From Elusimicrobia bacterium GWB2_63_22 (lineage in GTDB: Bacteria > Elusimicrobiota > Elusimicrobia > Elusimicrobiales > UBA9959), in assembly GCA_001799735.1 (NCBI GenBank), contig MGUA01000009.1, positions 33,315 to 97,314 on the forward strand: a stretch of DNA of 64,000 nt, read 5' to 3'. Both the position numbers and the translations under genes were made by a program. The stretch's first letter is position 1, and every line of letters starts with the position of its first letter. Below the pieces are notes generated by a model, which was given only the letters and a program-made list of their open reading frames with translations, was not told the origin of the DNA and made no database searches. Below are positions 46,005-52,623 of the stretch, piece by piece.

Positions 46005-48347
46005 ATGGACGGCATGATGAATTCACGACGATATTTGTTTCTGGCGTTTCTCATTGTTGGCTATACCCAAGGTATCTGCCAGGCGGTGGATATGGCCGCT
46101 GTCAAAAAAGAATCCTGCGCCAGTCTTGATGAAAGTCTTGAGGCATTTGAAAATGGAAATTCTTATGGCATCTTTTCTCTTGTGGGTGGTCGGCGCCGTG
46201 ACCTGTGGAACGATTTGCAATTCTGTGGCAAGGATACACCGATGCAATGGCGCGGGAATATGACGCGCCGGCTGGTGGATTTATTTAATTCTCTGGACGA
46301 TGAAGACGGTCTGACGACAGTAGCCAGAAAGCGAAATATTATAGAGATGATTGGTGCTTTTGGTCGCGGCCCCCAGGTCGAGGAATTCTTTTTAAAACTG
46401 TTTGAGTATCCGAACGGCAATTATCGGGACACACTCTTGAGGTTCATTAGTCCCACGCACGGGTTCAGCGACGCTGTGTACAACAAGATCAAAGAAAAGG
46501 GGGAGCCCTGGAAGATAAAGAAAACGCTACTACTGCATTATCTCAAGGATGCCAATCCACAGAAGGTGTTGCCGGAGCTTCAGGAGGCAGTCCGTCAGAC
46601 AACCAGCCATAAGGATTACTATTATCTGGCAGGTATGTTATGCAAAGGCTATCCGCTGGAAGCTATGGATCCGTTGATGGATAAATACGACGATATGCTG
46701 TATGTAGTGGCCAAAGATCTTAGCGCGGTTAAATCCTACCGACATCCGAGCTCAGGCTTCATTCAATGCGAAAAAGACCTCATGGCTTACGCGCAATATG
46801 CGACCGGAGCCAGGCGGCGTGCTGCGATAGAGGTGTTAAAGCGTCAGCACATCATAGATAAAGACATTAAAGCCAAGTTGGAGGAACTGTTTCCTGAAGA
46901 TTTCGTTCCAGCACCGCCAGCACCAGCAAAACCTAAGCCACCAGTCAAAAAATCCATAACCACCATCACGGTAAGGAATCTGCCTGTGCGCTATACACTT
47001 GGACGCGACAGGGAGTTAAATTCTTCTGACATTGGGGGCATTTCAACGGCCGCGATAATTTGCGGTGGAAAAACCGTGTTTGAGCAGTTCTACTCCAGCA
47101 AAACGACCTCTGTCCACTTAACGCCGCGGGGTCTTCCCTATGGGTCGTGCGTTTATTCACTTTTTTCCTTTATGGGTCAAACCAATATGCACTTTTACAA
47201 TGTGCAGCTTGAGGCTGAAATCCCGGCAAAAAGTTTCCGCGGCCTCATTAAAACGGAAAGCGGGGCGTTCTCCGCTTCCCTCGACTTGGAATTAAAGTCC
47301 GGAGAGGGTTTGAGGCGTGTGGAGCTTATCGAGGATGGGGCTTTGGTCTGGGCGAAACCCATTCAGGGCAGTACCGGAACGATAAAAGTGGTATTAAAAG
47401 GAGCACGGTCCGCGCTACCGCGGAACTACCTAATACAGGTCGTGGATATGCGCGGCGTGTATCTGCAGAAATACTTTACACTAAACGAGGGAAACAAGGA
47501 AGGCTCTATCGAGTTGGTTCGAAAGCCCGACAACAGGGGCAGACTGGTCCCTGCAGGCCGGAACGTGCGGGTAGACCTCAATAGCGGCATTTATATGGTT
47601 TTCGACGAGGTTTATGCGTCAGGCGAGATAACTTTCGGTATACAGAATAGCAATCCCTATTATCCAGTTGCGGGGGAGGTTCTGCAGGAACAACCGGTAT
47701 ACGAAATACAGCCTGGCGGTTTGCTTCGCTTTAATGTGGCTACGATCACCTTCCCCTACAATAAGGCGGGCTTAAGTCAGGAACAGGAAGAAGGGCAGCA
47801 AATCTCCCGTCTGATCCCAGCCAGCGCTGGTGGTCCACTTGAGCGCTATAAAGCGAAGGTTGATACGAGGGCCGGAACGGTCGCTGTTGCGGTAAAAAGT
47901 CTTGGGAATTTTGTCAGGACTATGCCGGCATTTAAGAAGGCATATGTCGCTAAAAGTTCCAGGCTTGTAAAAGGACTTCCTGAGTTGGAGGTGTATTCTG
48001 ACCGGAAGATAGATATTGTGGAATCCCCTCGTGTGCCTGGGGATATGCTTTCCGGGAATTTTCACGACACATATTTACTGTCTGCGTTTTATACCTTTTC
48101 TCCAGCGGGGGTACAACTGGAGCCGTCCGGAAAAATAGTAATGCGCTATGATCCGGCCAAACTCCCAGTCAATGCGGTGCGTTGCCCCCCGGCAATACGT
48201 CGCACGGGCAATGGTTGGCGGAAAGTGTTGACCAGCGCGCCGCCCACGGAGCAAAGCGATTATTTGGAGAATACATCTGAGATTGTGTACATGGCTTGTT
48301 CCGACAGTAACCCTTCTCGAAGTACGGATCACAGCGGGAATGAGTGA
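46005..48347 (+). CDS. Secreted two-part protein, HEAT-like and beta-rich, unknown function
   Basis: 780 residues from 46005; ATGs at 46014 and 46017 are also possible, and 46017 gives the tidier signal peptide (SRRYLFLAFLIVGYTQG). Residues about 40-305 are helical and HEAT-like. A Pro-rich linker (PAPPAPAKPKPPVKK, about 305-322) leads to a beta-rich C-terminal 450 residues with no recognised domain. It probably works with the HEAT protein encoded just upstream. Family not known to me. Confidence 0.6.
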   Translation: MDGMMNSRRYLFLAFLIVGYTQGICQAVDMAAVKKESCASLDESLEAFENGNSYGIFSLVGGRRRDLWNDLQFCGKDTPMQWRGNMTRRLVDLFNSLDDEDGLTTVARKRNIIEMIGAFGRGPQVEEFFLKLFEYPNGNYRDTLLRFISPTHGFSDAVYNKIKEKGEPWKIKKTLLLHYLKDANPQKVLPELQEAVRQTTSHKDYYYLAGMLCKGYPLEAMDPLMDKYDDMLYVVAKDLSAVKSYRHPSSGFIQCEKDLMAYAQYATGARRRAAIEVLKRQHIIDKDIKAKLEELFPEDFVPAPPAPAKPKPPVKKSITTITVRNLPVRYTLGRDRELNSSDIGGISTAAIICGGKTVFEQFYSSKTTSVHLTPRGLPYGSCVYSLFSFMGQTNMHFYNVQLEAEIPAKSFRGLIKTESGAFSASLDLELKSGEGLRRVELIEDGALVWAKPIQGSTGTIKVVLKGARSALPRNYLIQVVDMRGVYLQKYFTLNEGNKEGSIELVRKPDNRGRLVPAGRNVRVDLNSGIYMVFDEVYASGEITFGIQNSNPYYPVAGEVLQEQPVYEIQPGGLLRFNVATITFPYNKAGLSQEQEEGQQISRLIPASAGGPLERYKAKVDTRAGTVAVAVKSLGNFVRTMPAFKKAYVAKSSRLVKGLPELEVYSDRKIDIVESPRVPGDMLSGNFHDTYLLSAFYTFSPAGVQLEPSGKIVMRYDPAKLPVNAVRCPPAIRRTGNGWRKVLTSAPPTEQSDYLENTSEIVYMACSDSNPSRSTDHSGNE

Positions 48348-48399
48348 GTGAGAGGTTGTTGGAAAAGCCCGGATTTGGAAATAATATAGGAGGAGATTT

Positions 48400-48458
48400 G
48401 GGGTCAGGTCTTGATTCTTGGCCTGGGTGTAAGAAGTCAAAAGTAAAGACCTGACCCT
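48400..48458. repeat. REP-like hairpin element E2
   Basis: Arms GGGTCAGGTCTT (48401-48412) and AAGACCTGACCC (48446-48457), with an inner TTCTT/AAGAA pair. This head differs from E1, E3 and E4. It lies 8 nt before the right case 2 repeat. Confidence 0.75.
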
Positions 48459-48513
48459 AAAACCCTACAGCGGCCTGCTGAAGCAGTAGCGTAAGGGGTT
48501 CCTTATTATATAT

Positions 48514-48545
48514 TGGGCCGGCCTTGACATGTCAAGGCCGGCCCA
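48514..48545. terminator. Perfect 32-bp palindrome (terminator/operator-like)
   Basis: TGGGCCGGCCTTGACA followed by its exact complement, with no loop bases. The centre carries TTGACA on both strands, and the plus-strand copy is the -35 of the next promoter. Confidence 0.7.
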
Positions 48546-48552
48546 CTATACT
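48524..48552 (+). promoter_or_regulatory. Strong promoter inside the palindrome
   Basis: TTGACA (48524-48529), 17 bp, TATACT (48547-48552), close to a perfect sigma-70 promoter for the gene at 48573. The corresponding left copy near 39937-39965 has lost both hexamers. Confidence 0.7.
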
Positions 48553-48572
48553 ATTCAGGTACCGGAACCTTT

Positions 48573-49517
48573 ATGAAACTGACCGCCGCCCTATTTGCCG
48601 CCTTGACCCTGGCCCTGCCCGGCGTCGCCTTCTGCGACGAACTGGGCGACGCTAACGGCGTCCTGCGCGAGGCCATGACCGAAAGCCGCTCAGGCCGGAG
48701 CGTCGCGCTGCCGGCCGGCATAGAAGCCCAGCCGGTAGCAGAAAAAGGCGCCCGTACCGCCGCGCCCAAGGACGATCTTAAGCCCGCCGTAATCCGCCAC
48801 CTGAACGGGATGATAGCCTACTGCGACAAGCACATGGATGACTGCAACGGGAAAGACCTCTGGCTGAGGGATTTCGCCAAAGGCATAGGCGGCGGCCGCT
48901 GCAATAACAGGGGTTTCAACTGCGTCAACGAAGTGCTGGATATGTGTCGGCGGCAGGCCGAGGACGGGGAAGTGACCCCCATGTACTGGATGGCCTGCGG
49001 CGCGATGCTGGGGAAGATGGGTGAGCGCGACTGCGCCGAGGGCAGGGGCTCCTGCGCGGGGGACCTGCAGAGTTCGGTCTATTTCTCGCTGCGCGCCGCC
49101 GCCGGCTGCCATAAGAGCTTCGAAAAGGACAAGGCCAGGCAGGCCGAGGCCGACGCGCTGATGGAACAGTTCGCGAAGGTGGTGAAGCAGGATGTTAAGG
49201 CGGTCTACGTGGGCCACGTGGAGGGGGCCGCTACCGCGGGCCACCACCTGGCCTGGCACGCCGTTAAGGAAGGCGGCATGATAGGCACGGAGAAGGTGCT
49301 GGAGTTCGCTTTCGAAAGGCTGGCCTGGCACGGGGCCGGCGCGGCGGTAAGCGCCGCCAGCCTGCCGCTGCTGGCTTTCTCCACGGCCATGTTCTTCCAC
49401 GAGATAGCGGCTTCCGAGATGAACAACCTGGTCTGCCTGAAATGGGGGCACTACTACAAAGGCAGCTACGCCAACGTGGCCGGCTCGCTGCATAAGATGA
49501 CGGCAAAGATAAAATAA
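48573..49517 (+). CDS. Cys-rich secreted protein, unknown function
   Basis: 314 residues, signal peptide 1-21. At least ten cysteines between residues 22 and 180 (AYCDKHMDDCNG, GGRCNNRGFNC, DMCRRQ, CAEGRGSCAG, GCHKSF) suggest disulfide bonding. A hydrophobic C-terminal helix pair (GAAVSAASLPLLAFSTAMFF, about 250-270) could insert in or lie on a membrane. No family recognised. Originally probably the direct downstream neighbour of the oligopeptidase gene, judging by the repeated intergenic region. Confidence 0.65.
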   Translation: MKLTAALFAALTLALPGVAFCDELGDANGVLREAMTESRSGRSVALPAGIEAQPVAEKGARTAAPKDDLKPAVIRHLNGMIAYCDKHMDDCNGKDLWLRDFAKGIGGGRCNNRGFNCVNEVLDMCRRQAEDGEVTPMYWMACGAMLGKMGERDCAEGRGSCAGDLQSSVYFSLRAAAGCHKSFEKDKARQAEADALMEQFAKVVKQDVKAVYVGHVEGAATAGHHLAWHAVKEGGMIGTEKVLEFAFERLAWHGAGAAVSAASLPLLAFSTAMFFHEIAASEMNNLVCLKWGHYYKGSYANVAGSLHKMTAKIK

Positions 49518-49538
49518 TCCGCGTATTTATAGCTCTAG

Positions 49539-49562
49539 CCGCCGGCTCCCCGGCGGTTTTTT
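49539..49562. terminator. Terminator after the Cys-rich protein gene
   Basis: CCGCCGG-CTCC-CCGGCGG followed by TTTTTT. It separates the convergent Cys-rich and M23 peptidase genes. Confidence 0.8.
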
Positions 49563-49573
49563 ATTTGTGGCGG

Positions 49574-50278
49574 TTAAAAAGCGCTTTTAGGGAGTTTGGT
49601 GCGCGGGTTTACCGGCGTGTTGCCTGTGCGGAACTCAAAATGCAGGTGAGGCCCGGTAGAGTGGCCGGTGGAACCGAGCAGGGCTATGATCTGCCCGGCT
49701 TTTACCCGGTCGCCTTTCTTTGCCTTGAGGGCCTTGTTGTGGGCGTAGGTGGTGGTGGTGTCCTGGTCGTGCCGCATTATAATCACGTTGCCGTAGCCGG
49801 TAATATGGCTGCCGGAGTAGATGACCTCTCCGGGAGCGATGGCCCTTATCGGCACGCCTGTATCCGCGGCGATATCCAGCCCCTGGTGCTGCTTGCCCCA
49901 GCGGGGGCCGAATTCCGAGCTGACCACCCCGGCGTCCATGGGCCAGCGGTACCTGCCTGAATATTGTTGTATAGGGAAGGGTTTAGGGGGCTTCGCCGGT
50001 TTTGCGCCTTTAGCCGGCGAGGCGCCCTTTATAACCCCGGTTTCGCGCAACACTTCCAGCAGGTCCGCGTCATCGAGCGTCCGGCTGTCGTGGTATTTTT
50101 TAAAGATATGCGCCAACTTCCGGTAGCGTTCGAAATCTTTGAGGATCTTCCGGCCTTTCGGGTCCTGCCGGAGGACTTCTTTCGCCGCCGTCTCCAATAG
50201 GGAGGCGCCGCGGCCCAGCCCGGCTATGCCGGCTAGCAGGACGGCCGCCAGGGCGCCCAGGAGAAGGGTTCTTTTCAC
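49574..50278 (-). CDS. M23-family peptidoglycan endopeptidase
   Basis: 234 residues with a GTG start at 50278, inside the rsmH stop (GTGA overlap). A single N-terminal membrane helix (LLLGALAAVLLAGIAGL) anchors it. Residues about 110-220 are a LytM domain with H131 and D135 in HQGLD, and H211/H213 in GPHLHFE; these match the zinc ligands and catalytic His. It should cleave peptide cross-links in peptidoglycan. The upstream reading frame beyond GTG is the rsmH shadow, so no longer start is proposed. Confidence 0.88.
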   Translation of the reverse strand: MKRTLLLGALAAVLLAGIAGLGRGASLLETAAKEVLRQDPKGRKILKDFERYRKLAHIFKKYHDSRTLDDADLLEVLRETGVIKGASPAKGAKPAKPPKPFPIQQYSGRYRWPMDAGVVSSEFGPRWGKQHQGLDIAADTGVPIRAIAPGEVIYSGSHITGYGNVIIMRHDQDTTTTYAHNKALKAKKGDRVKAGQIIALLGSTGHSTGPHLHFEFRTGNTPVNPRTKLPKSAF

Positions 50279-51348
50279 AGGGCTCCCGGCTGGGCGCTCG
50301 AGCGCACGGCCCAGCGGAGTTTGGCGCAGGCCGAGCGGGGGTTGGAGCGGCGTTCGGCGGGGGAGGGGCGCGCCGGGGTAGGCGCCACGCTTGAATATGT
50401 CCCGTCGGCTTCGCCCTTGGCGAAAGCTTTCTTCACCCGGCGGTCTTCGCCCGAGTGGAAGGTGAGGATGGCCGCGCGGCCGCCCGGCTTGAGGCACCAG
50501 GGCAGCGCCGTCAGGAAGCGGTCCAGGGCGCTGAACTCTTCGTTCACCTCTATGCGCAGGGCCATGAAGACGCGCTGTAGCGATTTCTTTATGATGTCCT
50601 CGCCCAGTTTGGAATCCGTCCGCTTCATCCCGGCCGTAACGGTCTCGGTAAGCTGCGCCGTGGTGAGGATGGCCGCGGGGCTTTCCTTTATGGCGCGGGC
50701 GATGGTCGCGGCATGCGGCTCGTCGGCGTTCTCCGTCAGCAGGGCCGCCAGTTTATCTGCCGTCACGGTCTTCAGAAATTCGGCGGCGGACCTGCCGCGC
50801 TCCGGGTTAAGCCGCAGGTCCAGCGGGCCGTCGGCCTTGTAGGTAAAGCCCCGTTCGGGGTTGTCGAGCTGCATGGAGGACACGCCCAGGTCCGCCAGCA
50901 CGCAGTCAAAGCCGCCTCCAGCCTCGCCTGCCAGGCCCAGGATGCCGGCGTAGTTCATCTTCCTTATTACCAGTACATCCGGGCCGAAACCTTCGGCCCG
51001 CAGGCGGGCTTCCGTCTTGGGCAGCTCCACCGTATCCACATCCACGGCGAACAACTTTCCTCCCGGCAGCAGCTTCGGTAGTATGGTGCGGGTATGGCCG
51101 CCGTAACCCAGCGTGGCGTCGAACGCGACCTCTCCGGGCTTGGGGGCCAGGATGGCCAGGATCTCGTCCACGCAGATGGGGCGGTGGGTGCCGGCCGGGG
51201 TGAGGCCCTTGGCTATGATATGGGCTATCTGGTCCGCATATTTAGCGGGGTCCAGTTCTTTGTATTTCTGTTCGAAATTGCGGGGGTGCTTGCCGGCGTA
51301 GCGGACGCGGCGTTTATGGGGTTTGGGGGCTTCGTTCTCTTCAGACAT
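50275..51348 (-). CDS. rsmH: 16S rRNA (cytosine(1402)-N(4))-methyltransferase RsmH
   Basis: 357 residues. After an unusual basic N-terminal extension of about 50 residues come the RsmH blocks: HRPICVDEIL, DATLGYGGHT (SAM-binding), LADLGVSSMQLD, DGPLDLRLNP and the C-terminal RVFMALRIEVN with FHSGEDRRVK. It methylates C1402 in the ribosomal decoding centre. It is not in a dcw cell-division cluster; instead it is followed, with overlap, by an M23 peptidase gene. The start lies just after the T-run of the SWIB terminator and has no ribosome binding site. Confidence 0.92.
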   Translation of the reverse strand: MSEENEAPKPHKRRVRYAGKHPRNFEQKYKELDPAKYADQIAHIIAKGLTPAGTHRPICVDEILAILAPKPGEVAFDATLGYGGHTRTILPKLLPGGKLFAVDVDTVELPKTEARLRAEGFGPDVLVIRKMNYAGILGLAGEAGGGFDCVLADLGVSSMQLDNPERGFTYKADGPLDLRLNPERGRSAAEFLKTVTADKLAALLTENADEPHAATIARAIKESPAAILTTAQLTETVTAGMKRTDSKLGEDIIKKSLQRVFMALRIEVNEEFSALDRFLTALPWCLKPGGRAAILTFHSGEDRRVKKAFAKGEADGTYSSVAPTPARPSPAERRSNPRSACAKLRWAVRSSAQPGAL

Positions 51349-51352
51349 GGCA

Positions 51353-51383
51353 AAAAAGGGCCTCCCGGGTTAACGGGAAGCCC
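51353..51383 (-). terminator. Terminator of the SWIB gene
   Basis: On the minus strand GGGCTTCCCG, a TTAACC loop, CGGGAGGCCC with one mismatch, then TTTTTT. It lies directly before the rsmH start. Confidence 0.75.
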
Positions 51384-51403
51384 TTAATGCACCGCCAAGC
51401 GGC

Positions 51404-51649
51404 TTACTTCAGGTGCTTGCCGAGAATGCCGGCCAGTTCGAACATCGTTATCTGGGGCTTGCCGAACATCTTCAGGAGCTTGTCATCGGCGTTGATGTTG
51501 CGCTTGTTGACCTTGTCCTGGAGACCGTTCTTCTTTATGTAGTCCCAGATCTTCTTCACCGCGGTGGGGCGGGCAACGGGCTCCGCACCGATAACGGCGC
51601 TGAGTTCCGCGTCAGGCTGCATTTCTTTCATGAATTTAGGGTTTGCCAT
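51404..51649 (-). CDS. SWIB/MDM2-domain protein
   Basis: 81 residues, essentially one SWIB domain: VARPTAVKKIWDYIKKNGLQ, then INADDKLLKMFGK and ITMFELAGILGKHLK. The domain is characteristic of eukaryotic chromatin remodelling factors and also occurs in a few bacteria such as chlamydiae, where it may act with DNA or the chromosome. Starts at ATG 51649 after AAGGAG. It has its own terminator, so it is probably a single-gene transcript. Confidence 0.88.
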   Translation of the reverse strand: MANPKFMKEMQPDAELSAVIGAEPVARPTAVKKIWDYIKKNGLQDKVNKRNINADDKLLKMFGKPQITMFELAGILGKHLK

Positions 51650-51730
51650 AGTGTTTCTCCTTAAAAGTCCCTAGACCGCATTAATGTGGTAAAAGGGGTG
51701 TATGCCTAGATACTAGCATAAAACTGCCGG

Positions 51731-52525
51731 CTAAAAGCAATAGGCCACCCCGCCCAGGTGGTAGCCGTTCGAGGAGGAACCGTACTCCATGTACTTGTAG
51801 CGGTAGGACAGGCCCCAGTGCCGGTTGAGGTAGAAGTTGGCCATCAGGGAGTACTCGTCCAGGCGTTCGCCGTCCTTGAAGCGGCCCATCCATTTGCCCT
51901 GCAGGTCTATGAAATGCGCCAGGGTGACGTTCAGGTTCAGGCCGGCCAGGGGGTGGCTGTCCTTGTCCCCTATGTCTATGGTGCGCGCCGGGGAAGGACT
52001 TGGCGTGTCCAAGGTGATCTCCCCTGTTATTTTCTCGCTGGCGTAGCCGGCATAGGGCAGCAGCGAGGCGTCCAGGAGGCCCTTCCTGTAGTAGAAGTAG
52101 CGTCCGGCCCTGGCGAAATAGAAGAGGACGTCGTTGTCCATGTTAAAAAGGGTCAACCCCGGTATGGAGTTGCCCGCGGACATGTCTATGTTAAGGCTCT
52201 CCAAACCGGCCCCGGCCACCCATTTTCCGGCCCGGGTCGGGCGGAAATAGAAGTCCAGGTTCAGGTGCAGGCCGGTCACCCGGCTGTAGTTAACCTCCGG
52301 GGCGCCGTAGTAGAAGGCGTTAACCTGGAACTTTTCGGTGTTTATCCACTGGGCGTAGATGCCGCGCATCTGCGCCGTATCGGCCAGGTCCAGACCATAG
52401 GCGGCATTGGCGTATTTGTTGGTGACGCTGCCTATATAGGGGCTTATTATCCTCAGGGTTTCCGCGGCCGCGGGCGCGGCCAGGGAGACCGCCAGGGCGA
52501 ATAGGGTTAAGACTTTAGTTTTCAT
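51731..52525 (-). CDS. Outer-membrane beta-barrel-like protein
   Basis: 264 residues, signal peptide 1-21 (LTLFALAVSLAAPAAA). Alternating hydrophobic strands with many Tyr and Phe, such as AYGLDLADT, HLNLDFYFRPT and GLSYRYKYMEYGS, and a terminal Phe, the usual outer-membrane insertion signal. About 8-10 strands look possible. No specific family or ligand recognised. AAGGAAAG before ATG 52525 is the ribosome binding site. Confidence 0.68.
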   Translation of the reverse strand: MKTKVLTLFALAVSLAAPAAAETLRIISPYIGSVTNKYANAAYGLDLADTAQMRGIYAQWINTEKFQVNAFYYGAPEVNYSRVTGLHLNLDFYFRPTRAGKWVAGAGLESLNIDMSAGNSIPGLTLFNMDNDVLFYFARAGRYFYYRKGLLDASLLPYAGYASEKITGEITLDTPSPSPARTIDIGDKDSHPLAGLNLNVTLAHFIDLQGKWMGRFKDGERLDEYSLMANFYLNRHWGLSYRYKYMEYGSSSNGYHLGGVAYCF

Positions 52526-52611
52526 GTTGCTTTCCTTTGTTGTCCGCCGCTTATTAATTCTAGCAATAAGCGCTCCGGCGGCTAATGACGGCCGTCAAAA
52601 AGGGTTATAAT

Positions 52612-52617
52612 TATTCT
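52612..52617 (+). promoter_or_regulatory. TATTCT box 6 nt before the pbpC ATG (leaderless candidate)
   Basis: TATTCT, then CCGAAC, then ATG 52624. A TATAAT directly upstream (52606-52611) may be used instead, giving a leader of about 6 nt. No Shine-Dalgarno in either case. Confidence 0.45.
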
Positions 52618-52623
52618 CCGAAC

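Larger units (their letters stand above)
48467..48569 (+). repeat. Right copy of gene-end/terminator direct repeat (case 2)
   Basis: Starts with the oligopeptidase tail (ACAGCGGCCTGCTGAAG then CAGTAG) although no oligopeptidase gene precedes it, continues through a perfect palindrome and ends at CCGGAACC, 3 nt before the next ATG. Confidence 0.75.

Noticed and set aside
48400..48458. E2 as the terminator of the 46005-48347 gene
   Set aside because: No T-run follows and the arms match the mobile REP-like pattern better.
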